Part shown: positions 35,192 through 43,903 of the stretch, in pieces
Numbering within the stretch: position 1 is the stretch's first letter
Layout: every line of letters begins with the position of its first letter
Origin: Candidatus Nitrosotalea okcheonensis
Lineage (GTDB): Archaea > Thermoproteota > Nitrososphaeria > Nitrososphaerales > Nitrosopumilaceae
Direction: 5' to 3'
Length of the DNA: 64,000 nt
Assembly: GCF_900177045.1 (NCBI RefSeq)
Contig: NZ_LT841358.1
Span: 1,017,396 to 1,081,395 of the forward strand
Position numbers and translations under genes: made by a program
Notes under the pieces: generated by a model
What the model was told of the DNA's origin: nothing
The model's input: the letters and a program-made list of their open reading frames with translations, nothing else
Database searches by the model: none

Positions 35192-36363
35192 CAGAAGATC
35201 AATTCATGGGAAATATCTATCAGAGATTTCCTGTAACAATAGAACGTGGACTAGGAGCTCATGTATGGGATGCAAGTGGAAAGGAATATCTGGATTGCAT
35301 GGGTGGCTATGGCGTTGCATTGGTTGGCCACTGCAATCCCAGAGTAGTAAAGGCAATAAAAAATCAACTCGATAAAATAATCACAGTACATAGTTCACTT
35401 TACAACAAGACGCGAGAAGAATTTCTTGAAAAATTAATAAAAATTGCACCAAAGAATCTAAGTCAGGTATACCTAAACAACAGCGGAACGGAAGCAGTAG
35501 AAGCTGCAATCAAGTTTGCACGCAAGTTTACAGGAAAGAAAAAAATGGTTGCAATGAACGGTTCATACCATGGAAAATCACTTGGTGCACTGTCAGTTAC
35601 ATTCAATCAAAAGTACAGAAAGGCCTTCGAACCTCTTGTTGACTCGGTAAGTTTTTCATCATTTGGCGATATCGAAGCATTGCGAAATACAGTGGATTCT
35701 GACACAGCAATGGTGATCATGGAGCCAATCCAAGGAGAAAGTGGAATCAATGTTGCCCCAGATGGATTTCTACAACAAGTCAGAAAATTATGTGATGAAA
35801 AGGGAATTGTTCTGGTATTTGACGAAATTCAGGCAGGTCTTGGAAGGACTGGAAAGATGTGGGCAAGTCAACATTGGGACACAGTACCAGACATAATGTG
35901 TCTTGCGAAGGGCATTGCAGGAGGCGTACCAATGGGTGCAACCCTAGTAAGACCAGACATCTTGGCTTCGATTAACAAGGGAGAGCAATCTTCTACATTT
36001 GGCGGCAACCCATTATCATGTGCGGCAGGAATTGGGGCAATTGATGCACTTGTAGAAGACAAGCTAGTTGAAAATGCAGACAAGAATGGAAGGATATTCA
36101 GAGAAGGTTTAGAGAGACTGAAAGAAAAACACAAGATTATCAGAGAGATAAGAGGTAAGGGCCTGATGATTGGTGTTGAAATGAAGTTTGAAGTAAAGGA
36201 CATATTATTTGATGGAATTGCAAATAATCTACTCTTGCTTTATTCCGGCAAGAACATACTCCGATTATTACCTCCTCTAGTCATATCAGAGTCTGACGTA
36301 AACAAAGCTTTAGAAACTCTAGATGTAATACTAACAAAGGAGGAACAGCGAAGAAATGTCTAG
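35188..36363 (+). CDS. lysJ: LysW-semialdehyde aminotransferase (LysJ/ArgD)
   Basis: The 391-residue class III PLP aminotransferase has a cofactor loop LNNSGTEAVEAAIKFARK, the aspartate in VFDEIQAGLGRTG and the PLP lysine in MCLAKGIAGGVPMGA (about 241). It converts the LysW-bound semialdehyde to the ornithine or lysine derivative. Its 3' end overlaps the Lrp-type regulator by eight bases. Confidence 0.93.
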   Translation: MTEDQFMGNIYQRFPVTIERGLGAHVWDASGKEYLDCMGGYGVALVGHCNPRVVKAIKNQLDKIITVHSSLYNKTREEFLEKLIKIAPKNLSQVYLNNSGTEAVEAAIKFARKFTGKKKMVAMNGSYHGKSLGALSVTFNQKYRKAFEPLVDSVSFSSFGDIEALRNTVDSDTAMVIMEPIQGESGINVAPDGFLQQVRKLCDEKGIVLVFDEIQAGLGRTGKMWASQHWDTVPDIMCLAKGIAGGVPMGATLVRPDILASINKGEQSSTFGGNPLSCAAGIGAIDALVEDKLVENADKNGRIFREGLERLKEKHKIIREIRGKGLMIGVEMKFEVKDILFDGIANNLLLLYSGKNILRLLPPLVISESDVNKALETLDVILTKEEQRRNV

Positions 36364-36775
36364 AGATAAAACAGATGAGACAATAATTGAGATACTAAAA
36401 AAAGACTCGAGACAATCGTTTGTAGAAATTGGGGAAAAACTTGGATTATCAGAATCGGCAGTAAGAAGAAGAGTAAAGAATCTTACAGGTGGAGGAATAA
36501 TTAAAAAATTTACAATTGAAACCGGAGATGCAAATTCTACAAGTGCCATAATTTTGATCTCAGTTGATTCATCAACTGATACATCAAAGGTATCAGCAAA
36601 ACTTTCTAAACTACATGGAGTTCACACAGTATTTGAAATAACAGGACAATATGATATTGCTACAATAATCAAGGCACCTACAATTACAGACATCAATGTA
36701 TGCATTGACGAATTACGAAAGGTCCCAGGTGTGTTTGATACAAACACTGTCATAATATTGCGTACAGTCACATAA
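36356..36775 (+). CDS. lysM: Lrp/AsnC-family regulator, LysM-like
   Basis: The 139-residue full-length Lrp protein has a winged helix (about 5-55, IIEILKKDSRQSFVEIGEKL...VRRRVKNL) plus a RAM domain (about 60-139, HGVHTVFEITGQYDIATII). It sits inside the lysine/arginine operon, where Sulfolobus has LysM, the lysine-responsive regulator of the LysW genes. The same role is inferred. An intergenic region of 116 bases follows with the homocitrate synthase promoter. Confidence 0.85.
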   Translation: MSRDKTDETIIEILKKDSRQSFVEIGEKLGLSESAVRRRVKNLTGGGIIKKFTIETGDANSTSAIILISVDSSTDTSKVSAKLSKLHGVHTVFEITGQYDIATIIKAPTITDINVCIDELRKVPGVFDTNTVIILRTVT

Positions 36776-36777
36776 AA

Positions 36778-36870
36778 CGAATATCGACATATAATTCTGA
36801 AAATCGCCTAAAATCGTTTCAAAAATAACCAAACTAGACGATTTCTGTACGAATATGTTTATATTTGTAA
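36778..36870 (+). promoter_or_regulatory. Promoter and possible LysM operator of homocitrate synthase
   Basis: A TATA-like GTTTATATTTG at about 36857-36867 sits about 25-35 bases before the ATG of the next gene. The octamer ACGAATAT occurs at 36778-36785 and 36849-36856 on either side of the AT-rich centre. This could be a binding site for the Lrp/LysM protein encoded just upstream. Sequence seen; function inferred. Confidence 0.4.
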
Positions 36871-36891
36871 AACCCAAGTAAAAATTGAGAA

Positions 36892-38082
36892 ATGGACGAC
36901 GCAAATTATTACGCATACCAGTATAACGAAATGGGTGTAAAACCAAAGAAAATCAGAATACTTGACAGTACACTAAGAGAAGGGGAACAGCATCCCGGTG
37001 TTACTTTTTCAAACAAACAAAGAATCCAGATTGCATGGATGTTGGATTATTTTGGAGTGGATCAAATTGAGATATCACCTGTAGTATCACCAGATCATAA
37101 AGAAGCAACGAAGACAATCATCAAGCAAGGATTGAAAGCAGACATTGTAGCACATGTTAGAGCATTAAAAGAAGATGTAGATGTTGCAATAGATTGTGAT
37201 GCAACATGGATGGCAACATATCTTGGTATTTCTGAAATTCACATGAAGGACAAGCTAAGAATAACAAGAGAAGAAGCATTGCGAAGATCAGTCGAGACAG
37301 TAGAATATGCCAAGTCACATGGCCTCAAGATGAGATTTACAGTTGAGGACGGCAGCAGAGCAGACCCAGAGTTTCTAATGCAGATATGTAAAGCAATCTC
37401 TGATGCAGGTGCTGACAGGATCAGTTTGCCAGATACTGTAGGAATAATGAGACCAAACGGAATGTACAACTTTGTAAAATCAATTCGTGATGAAATAAAA
37501 ACACCACTTGATGTCCACTGTCATAACGACATTGGACTTGCACTTGCAAATGCGCTGGCAGGATGCGACGGTGGTGCAGATCAGATTCATACAACAATCG
37601 ATGGAATAGGTGAGAGAACTGGAATACCAGCACTTGCAGAAACAGCTGTTGCTTTGACATATCTGTACAAGTCTCCAAATAATTTCAGACTGGACATGCT
37701 CATGGACCTCTCAAGGCTAATTGAACAGTATACCGCAATTGTACCCTATGATTCAAAGCCAATTGTTGGACCTACTGCTTACAAGCACAAGGCTGGAACA
37801 CACCTGGCAGCTATTTTGAGAAACCCTGCTGCATATGAGCCAATTGAGCCAAAGGTAGTAGGAAACAGGAGAAGGATTGTCTTTGGAGAACTTGCAGGAA
37901 AAAACGGTGCAGCATACTTGATGTCGCTATTAGGTCTTGAACAAAACGAGACTCATGCAAAAGCAGTGGCAGCTGGCCTGAAGAATCTCAGGATGGGAGA
38001 TTTGCTTGAAATACCACTTGATGACAGACTTGAACGAAAGATAATTAATGACACCGAAGTGAAGGTAAAAACAGGAAAATAA
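36892..38082 (+). CDS. lysS: Homocitrate synthase
   Basis: The 396-residue member of the DRE-TIM metallolyase family has the motif ILDSTLREGEQHPGVTFSN near residue 25. The metal-binding HCHNDIGLALANALAG lies at about 205. The set of residues after EGEQ and the linkage with LysW/LysX/LysK favour homocitrate synthase (acetyl-CoA plus 2-oxoglutarate) over isopropylmalate synthase. It begins lysine formation through the aminoadipate route. The next gene, a second LysW, starts one base after its stop. Confidence 0.87.
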   Translation: MDDANYYAYQYNEMGVKPKKIRILDSTLREGEQHPGVTFSNKQRIQIAWMLDYFGVDQIEISPVVSPDHKEATKTIIKQGLKADIVAHVRALKEDVDVAIDCDATWMATYLGISEIHMKDKLRITREEALRRSVETVEYAKSHGLKMRFTVEDGSRADPEFLMQICKAISDAGADRISLPDTVGIMRPNGMYNFVKSIRDEIKTPLDVHCHNDIGLALANALAGCDGGADQIHTTIDGIGERTGIPALAETAVALTYLYKSPNNFRLDMLMDLSRLIEQYTAIVPYDSKPIVGPTAYKHKAGTHLAAILRNPAAYEPIEPKVVGNRRRIVFGELAGKNGAAYLMSLLGLEQNETHAKAVAAGLKNLRMGDLLEIPLDDRLERKIINDTEVKVKTGK

Positions 38083-38083
38083 T

Positions 38084-38248
38084 ATGAAATGTTTAGAATG
38101 TGACGCAAACATCAACCCTCCACAGGATTCGATGGAAGGAGAGATAGTAACCTGTCCCGATTGCGGTGCAAGTTTTGAACTTGTCAAAGGATCCTCCGGC
38201 TTTGAGTTAAAACCAGCACAATCTGTTGGTGAGGACTGGGGCCAGTGA
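38084..38248 (+). CDS. lysW: LysW-type carrier protein 2, C-terminus EDWGQ
   Basis: The 54-residue protein has the LysW layout: CLECDANINPP and CPDCGASFEL zinc knuckles, an acidic middle and the tail VGEDWGQ. It ends in Gln rather than the canonical Glu (GAG GAC TGG GGC CAG TGA). The last codon overlaps the GTG start of the next LysX gene. It is too short to be seen by simple ORF cutoffs. The tail change is odd because the side-chain carboxylate of the last Glu is the attachment point in LysW. Confidence 0.9.
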   Translation: MKCLECDANINPPQDSMEGEIVTCPDCGASFELVKGSSGFELKPAQSVGEDWGQ

Positions 38249-39093
38249 GCTCAGGTTTATCGATTCTCTACGATACCATCAGGTGGGAAGAAAAAGCACT
38301 CTTTGATGCTGCCAAGGAGAAAGGCATCAATACAAAGATGGTAGACTGTAAGAATTTATCCATTAATTTAGATAAAAGTAAGGAAGATCACGGTATCGTA
38401 ATACAGAGATGTGTGAGTTATTACCGTAGTCTTCATTCCACTGCAGCACTTGAAGGAAAAGGAGTCAAGGTAATCAATTCCTTGAATACTAGCATCTTTG
38501 CAGGAAACAAATTATTTACTCACATGCTTTTGCTGAAAAAAGGCATACCAACTCCATTTAGTGCAGTTACATTTTCAGAAGAATCTGCACTTGATCTTCT
38601 TGACAAAAGAGGGTATCCAATGGTGATTAAACCAACTGTAGGCAGTTGGGGAAGAATGATTGCCATGATAAAAGACAAGGAATCGGCAGAGGCAATAATA
38701 GAAAGCAGAGAGAGCATGTATCCAATTTATCAGGTATACTACCTTGAAGAATTTGTTAACAGACCTCCGCGCGACATTAGAGCAATTGTAATAGGGGACA
38801 GAGTCGTTGCTGCAATTTATCGCTATTCGGGAGAAGACCAGTGGAAGACAAACATGGCACTTGGTGGCAGGGCTGAGGAACTTAAAGTAACAAAAGAATT
38901 AGAAGACATTTGCATCAAGGCAAAAGAGACAGTTCAGGGGCAAATAGTCGGAGTAGATCTAATGGAAAGCAAGGAAAATGGTCTTGTGGTACATGAAGTA
39001 AACAATACAACGGAATACAAAAATACTGTCAGAGTTACTGGCGTAAATATACCAGCAATGATGATTGATTACGCAGTAAATCTAGGAAAATAA
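38245..39093 (+). CDS. lysX: LysW-2-aminoadipate ligase (LysX)
   Basis: The 282-residue ATP-grasp ligase is paralogous to the ArgX-like gene at 32413. Motifs are PMVIKPTVGSWGRM, EEFVNRPPRDIRAI and VHEVNNTTEYKNTVRVTG, the last closely resembling Thermus LysX. Lying after homocitrate synthase and LysW2, it most likely attaches 2-aminoadipate. The start is GTG, overlapping the LysW2 stop by four bases. Confidence 0.88.
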   Translation: MSSGLSILYDTIRWEEKALFDAAKEKGINTKMVDCKNLSINLDKSKEDHGIVIQRCVSYYRSLHSTAALEGKGVKVINSLNTSIFAGNKLFTHMLLLKKGIPTPFSAVTFSEESALDLLDKRGYPMVIKPTVGSWGRMIAMIKDKESAEAIIESRESMYPIYQVYYLEEFVNRPPRDIRAIVIGDRVVAAIYRYSGEDQWKTNMALGGRAEELKVTKELEDICIKAKETVQGQIVGVDLMESKENGLVVHEVNNTTEYKNTVRVTGVNIPAMMIDYAVNLGK

Positions 39094-39096
39094 GAA

Positions 39097-40239
39097 TTGG
39101 ACTCATCAGTAACTAGTACACCAAGATATTCAGTAAAAGTGCTAGAGAAGGCCCTGAGGATTTACACACCATCTCTTTCAGAAAAACCGCTCGCAGAATT
39201 TCTAGCAGACAAGTGCGATGATTTTGGATTTGAAGACATCCACATAGATGATGTTGGAAATCTTATCGCTACAAAGGGTTCTGGATATCCAAGAATAATG
39301 TTATGTGGACACATGGATACAGTTCCAGGAAAGATAAAGGTAAGAAATGAGAACGGATTCATTTATGGACGAGGTGCATCTGACGCCAAGGCGCCTTTAA
39401 TTTCCATGCTACTTGCAGCAGCATCAGTCCAGAGCAACAACAATGGAACAATAACATTTGCAGCAGTAGTCGATGAAGAAGGGAATGCCACAGGAATCAA
39501 GAGCTTGGTAAAACAAAAGCCAGAGATAGATTACGCAATATTTGGAGAACCAAGTGGAATTAAAAATATTACAATTGCATACAAGGGCAGAATTGCAATA
39601 AACTTGAGAGTAAATGTAGGCGATAGTGCACATGCAAGCGCACCATGGCTTGCAAAAAATGCAATTGAGGAGTCATATGTATTTACCAGTGCGCTAAAAA
39701 AATCACTGGAGCAAAACCAAGATGGTATAGCAAAGAGCATGATGCTTACATCATCTCTTACTGAAATCAAAGGTGGCAGCAGTCACAATGTAACGCCCCT
39801 AGAATGTGATGCAATAATGGATATCAGAATCCCAGTAAACATGAATTGCAAAATGGTTGGAGAAAGAATTGCAACAACAGTTGAAGAGATTGCAAAAAAA
39901 CAAGGAGTTAATGCATTTTATTCTGTAATAGATGAGACTGAACCTTTTGAGGCGCCACACAGTTCTCCGCTTGTCAGAGCTCTGACATTGGGAATAATGG
40001 ACGTAGAAAAGGCAAGGCCACAGCTAATTCGAAAGACAGGCACAGGTGACATGAACATAATAGGAAACTCGCTAAACATACCAGTTGTCACATATGGACC
40101 AGGAGATCCACATGCATCGCACACAATTGACGAACGAGTATCAACGGACGAGTTTCTAAGAAGCATTGAAGTTTTCAAGAGGATGCTGTCTCACTTGAGA
40201 AGATTACATGAATTCAAAAACCCGTCCACCAAGTCCTAA
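39097..40239 (+). CDS. lysK: LysW-lysine/ornithine hydrolase (LysK)
   Basis: The 380-residue M20 metallopeptidase has the metal-binding MLCGHMDTVPG (about 68-78), FAAVVDEEGNATG and IFGEPSG motifs and a dimerisation domain. It releases free lysine (and ornithine) from the carrier protein in the final step. The TTG start lies three bases after LysX. It is the only LysK/ArgE-like gene in the block, so it should serve both pathways. Confidence 0.92.
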   Translation: MDSSVTSTPRYSVKVLEKALRIYTPSLSEKPLAEFLADKCDDFGFEDIHIDDVGNLIATKGSGYPRIMLCGHMDTVPGKIKVRNENGFIYGRGASDAKAPLISMLLAAASVQSNNNGTITFAAVVDEEGNATGIKSLVKQKPEIDYAIFGEPSGIKNITIAYKGRIAINLRVNVGDSAHASAPWLAKNAIEESYVFTSALKKSLEQNQDGIAKSMMLTSSLTEIKGGSSHNVTPLECDAIMDIRIPVNMNCKMVGERIATTVEEIAKKQGVNAFYSVIDETEPFEAPHSSPLVRALTLGIMDVEKARPQLIRKTGTGDMNIIGNSLNIPVVTYGPGDPHASHTIDERVSTDEFLRSIEVFKRMLSHLRRLHEFKNPSTKS

Positions 40240-40279
40240 AACGAAGCTCAAAATATAGAGCGGCGGGAGTTTTTTTATA

Positions 40280-41326
40280 ATGCTATGGTTTGTAGGTCTT
40301 GGCATTTCAGGGCTTGATGGTACAAGTGTGAATGCCATCCAGGTTTTGAAAAAGGCAGATATGACATTTTTTGAGAATTTTACTAGTCCCATTGGAAAAT
40401 CAGAAGTGTTAAAAATAAAAAAACTGGTTAAAGGAAAGCTAACTATTGCACCAAGATGGATGGTAGAAGACGGCAAGGCAATCCTGGCACTTGCCAAAAA
40501 GAAAAATGTAGTACTGTTAGCTTATGGTGATCCATATGTAGCCACAACCCATCTGGAATTGCGTACAAGAGCCGAGAAAGACAAGATTAAAACAAAGACA
40601 ATTCATAATGCATCCGCAATCACATCTTTGATCGGAGAATGCGGTTTGCACCATTACAAAATTGGAAGACCCGTGACAATCATGAGGGAAACTCCATCAC
40701 TAACCACCGTGTATCATACAATTTATGAGAACATGATAAAGGGAAGTCATAGTTTGTTAATCTTGGAATTTGATAATAGTTCCAATTTCTTCATGAATCC
40801 AAAAGATGCGCTATACAGTTTATTGGAAACAGAAAAAGGTCAAAAGCGAAATGTCATAGACCAATCTACATTTGCAATAGTTGCATCAAGAATTGGTGCA
40901 AAGAATCAGAAAATAATTTCAGGGAAATTATTAACTCTTGTCAAGGCAGACTTTGGCAAGCCCCCACATACTATCATCATTCCCGGAAAGTTGCACTTTA
41001 CAGAAAGTGATGCAATCAAGATATTTTCCCAATGCCTTGATGAACCATTTGATAATTCATCAAAGATTCAAAAAATATCAGACCAGATGCTTTCAAAGTA
41101 CATCCCAAAGGCAAGAAAGGCGTTAGAGGAGGTTGTAAAAATGTTCAAAAATGATACCAGTCTTGGTCCAGTCATAGAAAATGCTCAGTTGTATATTGAT
41201 GATGCAGAAAAATTCCAAAAGGACGGACAAGAAGAACTTGCAGTACTCAGCATCGGATACGCAGAAGGGCTGATGGATGCATTACGCCTCTCAAGAGGAA
41301 TTGATCCTTGGACACAGAGTTTATAG
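40280..41326 (+). CDS. dphB: Diphthine synthase Dph5 fused to a DUF357-like domain
   Basis: Residues about 1-260 form a SAM methyltransferase of the Dph5 type (MLWFVGLGISGLDGTSVNAI, ENFTSPIGK, LLAYGDPYVATTHLELR, IGECGLHHYKIGRPV), which methylates the modified histidine of EF2. Residues about 265-348 form a helical bundle (KARKALEEVVKMFKNDTS..., AVLSIGYAEGLMDALRLS) resembling the archaeal DUF357 family. The fusion makes it longer than ordinary Dph5. Confidence 0.9.
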   Translation: MLWFVGLGISGLDGTSVNAIQVLKKADMTFFENFTSPIGKSEVLKIKKLVKGKLTIAPRWMVEDGKAILALAKKKNVVLLAYGDPYVATTHLELRTRAEKDKIKTKTIHNASAITSLIGECGLHHYKIGRPVTIMRETPSLTTVYHTIYENMIKGSHSLLILEFDNSSNFFMNPKDALYSLLETEKGQKRNVIDQSTFAIVASRIGAKNQKIISGKLLTLVKADFGKPPHTIIIPGKLHFTESDAIKIFSQCLDEPFDNSSKIQKISDQMLSKYIPKARKALEEVVKMFKNDTSLGPVIENAQLYIDDAEKFQKDGQEELAVLSIGYAEGLMDALRLSRGIDPWTQSL

Positions 41327-41365
41327 ATAAACCAAATTGTAATAGTTTCGCTCTAGTGATAAGAT

Positions 41366-41983
41366 TTGGATGCATTTGATAAAGAGATAATTACGGCCTT
41401 TTTTGTGGCATCACTTTCAGGCGATACAGCCACGGATATCATACGAAAAAAGATTTCCCTCAGCCCAGAATACATCCAAGAAAAAATAGATTATCTTGTA
41501 AAAAATGGGTTTATTGAAAATAATAAAAAAACCCTTACTGAATTTGGAAGAAACTCCATACGGGTTGTACTGGCTGGAGGAGTTTTTGACATAATTCATC
41601 CAGGACACATCCACACCCTCAGGGCAGCAAAGGCCCTTGGCAATGTATTAGTTGTAGTTATTGCAACTGACAAGACTGCACAAAAAATGAAGAACCGAAT
41701 CCCGTTACACAACATGGAACTTCGTAAGGACTTGGTAAGATCACTTTCAATGGTAGACTATGCAGTAGTAGGATACGAAGGCAACATATTCAAGTCAGTT
41801 GAGATCATCAAGCCAAACATCATTGCATTAGGCTATGATCAGGTACATCAAGAGAAGTTCATAATAGATGGATGTAAAAAGATTGGAATCGATGTATCAA
41901 TTGCAAGACTCCAGTCTCCAATACCAGACATCAAGAGTTCAAAGATAGAAAACGACTATGGCAAGTCAATCTATGGAATTTAA
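41366..41983 (+). CDS. ribL: Archaeal FAD synthetase RibL with winged-helix N-terminus
   Basis: Residues about 65-200 are a nucleotidyltransferase of the RibL/cytidylyltransferase class: GGVFDIIHPGHIHTL (HxGH) and a late KSSKIE. It adenylates FMN to FAD. Residues 1-60 look like a winged helix (TDIIRKKISLSPEYIQEKIDY). The TTG start gives MDAFDKE. Its last four bases overlap the convergent riboflavin kinase gene. Confidence 0.87.
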   Translation: MDAFDKEIITAFFVASLSGDTATDIIRKKISLSPEYIQEKIDYLVKNGFIENNKKTLTEFGRNSIRVVLAGGVFDIIHPGHIHTLRAAKALGNVLVVVIATDKTAQKMKNRIPLHNMELRKDLVRSLSMVDYAVVGYEGNIFKSVEIIKPNIIALGYDQVHQEKFIIDGCKKIGIDVSIARLQSPIPDIKSSKIENDYGKSIYGI

Positions 41984-42675
41984 CCCAAGACAGGCTTTAC
42001 ACTTATTGGAACCCGTATTGTAACTTTTGAACCGGTAGAAAGTTTTGCTGCCTTTTTGATGTTTTCCTCTGAGATCAGCTCAATTATAGAATCATCGTGA
42101 TGAGTACGCTCAAGTAGAATCAGCGCTGCGTTGATGCCGTTTATTTTTGCCGTATAGCATTTTACCCATCCATATGTTCTCTTTCCATCTGAGAAACCAT
42201 CAACCAATATCGCAGTATATGCATCAAGTGAGCGCTTGGCTTCAATTGATTCCTTGTCCTTTAGTTTTACATTCAATGTTCCAGGAAATGGAACGTAGCC
42301 AAGCTTTGTCTTGAATTGCTTTGTGTATCCCTTCATCGACATGTAATATGCCCCCTCACCCATTCCAGATATTATAGTTCCCTTGAATTCCAAATGTGCT
42401 GGAATTGACTCGAGGCTTGATTTTAACACAGAAGATATCCTGATCATTTCAGAATGACCTTTGGTTGTTATTCTTACAGAGACCTTTTGCCCGCTTCGAA
42501 GTCTCTCCACACATCCACTTGCCTCCAATTCCATGAGATGTTTTGATGCAGCCTGCTGCGACTTGTTGATGCTCCTTCCAAGAGAAGATGTAGTTATTGG
42601 AACAAAATTATAACGTGCGCCCTTGGTAAAAAGTTCTGCAAGTGTAAGAATATGTTGAATCTTTAGTTCTGGCAT
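41980..42675 (-). CDS. ribK: CTP-dependent riboflavin kinase RibK with HTH domain
   Basis: The 231-residue protein has an N-terminal winged helix-turn-helix (about 15-75, SSLGRSINKSQQAASKHLMELE). The RibK core at about 95-225 includes KGTIISGMGEGAYYMSM, LGYVPFPGTLNVKL and YGWVKCYTAKINGI. It makes FMN from riboflavin using CTP. In related archaea the HTH version (RbkR) also regulates riboflavin genes. It is convergent with FAD synthetase, the next step. Confidence 0.9.
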   Translation of the reverse strand: MPELKIQHILTLAELFTKGARYNFVPITTSSLGRSINKSQQAASKHLMELEASGCVERLRSGQKVSVRITTKGHSEMIRISSVLKSSLESIPAHLEFKGTIISGMGEGAYYMSMKGYTKQFKTKLGYVPFPGTLNVKLKDKESIEAKRSLDAYTAILVDGFSDGKRTYGWVKCYTAKINGINAALILLERTHHDDSIIELISEENIKKAAKLSTGSKVTIRVPISVKPVLG

Positions 42676-42680
42676 TAATT

Positions 42681-43826
42681 TTATGCAACACCAAGCTCTG
42701 TAAATGTTTTGAGTATCAATCCATCAGTGGACTTGAGATTAGCCATTCTGTGACCAATCAAATACTCAATTCCGGCTTGTTTTGCAGAGTCTACTAGTCT
42801 TTGTGTTATGATTCCATCAAGTATCAGAAACTTGATACCAGAACCAGGAGCAAGTTTTCCTACAACCTCGCTTACTGGTACCTTGAAGAGTTGATTTGTA
42901 CCAACATCAAGAGCTATTGCTTCTAATGATTCATTGAGCTGTGGATATACCTTCTTTACAACATTAGCAATGGGTTCATCCTTTGAATCCTTGAGCACTG
43001 GTTTTGCAGTCTCCTTTTTCATGTCTTCCGCAGTATCTTTGAGAATGTCTGCAATTTGCATAGGGGTAAGCTCTTCAACTTCTACACCCTCTGGTGCTCT
43101 GTGTACCACGTCTACAGTAACAAGAGATTTTAATTCTTTTAGTATGAATCCACCTGCTCTATCGCCGTCAAGGAATGCAACTACTTTGGATTTTGAATCA
43201 CATAATGATTTTATTGATTCATCGATTCTTGCACCCTCTATTGCAAGCGCATTATCAAAACCTGCTCGTAATAAATTTATCACATCTGCCCTACCTTCAA
43301 CTAGAATTATCCATGGAGAGTCAAATACTCCGGAGCCACATGCGAGTTTTTCTCTTCCAAATGATGCAAGTTTCCCGGCAGAGCCAATGTCAGATACATC
43401 CTTGAGCATCTCCTCACCTTCACTGATTGTTTTTGTAGACCATTTTTGTACGATATCCTTTGCCCTATCTACAATCTCTTTTTTCTTGGCAGTGCGTACA
43501 TCGTCAATTGCATCTAACTTGAATTTGGCTTGAAATGGACCTACTTTATCAATACTTTCTATTGCAGCTGCAATAAGTGCGGCTGTGTTGATATCAGTAC
43601 TCATAGGAATCAGAGCATCTCCTTTTGTTTGAGTAGACGAGGCCGTAGTATTGACTTCTATTCGTCCTACCTTCGACACCTTCTGGAGTTCATTCAGGTT
43701 CATTTCGGGGCCAAGCAGACCTTCTGTCTGGCCGAAAATCGCACCTATGATATCTGCTTTTTCAACGAGTCCATCGACGTCGAAGCTGAGCTTAACGTGA
43801 TACTTGACAATTCCTGTATATGGCAA
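42681..43826 (-). CDS. dnaG: DnaG-type primase (archaeal)
   Basis: The 381-residue archaeal DnaG has the TOPRIM domain at about 165-255 with WIILVEGRADVINLLRAG, ALAIEGARI and VAFLDGDRAGG (the catalytic Glu and DxD). There is a conserved N-terminal domain (FDVDGLVEKADIIGAIFGQ) and a basic C-terminus (LIGHRMANLKS). In archaea it associates with the exosome and also has primase activity. It lies immediately upstream of RibK. Confidence 0.94.
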   Translation of the reverse strand: MPYTGIVKYHVKLSFDVDGLVEKADIIGAIFGQTEGLLGPEMNLNELQKVSKVGRIEVNTTASSTQTKGDALIPMSTDINTAALIAAAIESIDKVGPFQAKFKLDAIDDVRTAKKKEIVDRAKDIVQKWSTKTISEGEEMLKDVSDIGSAGKLASFGREKLACGSGVFDSPWIILVEGRADVINLLRAGFDNALAIEGARIDESIKSLCDSKSKVVAFLDGDRAGGFILKELKSLVTVDVVHRAPEGVEVEELTPMQIADILKDTAEDMKKETAKPVLKDSKDEPIANVVKKVYPQLNESLEAIALDVGTNQLFKVPVSEVVGKLAPGSGIKFLILDGIITQRLVDSAKQAGIEYLIGHRMANLKSTDGLILKTFTELGVA

Positions 43827-43903
43827 ATCATTATCCTCTTAATGTTTGATCAATTATTTTTCCTAACGGTATGATATAAGTGCTTATTCCTTATTCCTTC
43901 GCG

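Noticed and set aside
42934-43533. 199-codon plus-strand ORF opposite dnaG
   Set aside because: It mirrors the DnaG TOPRIM region and has no recognisable domain; DnaG is certain.
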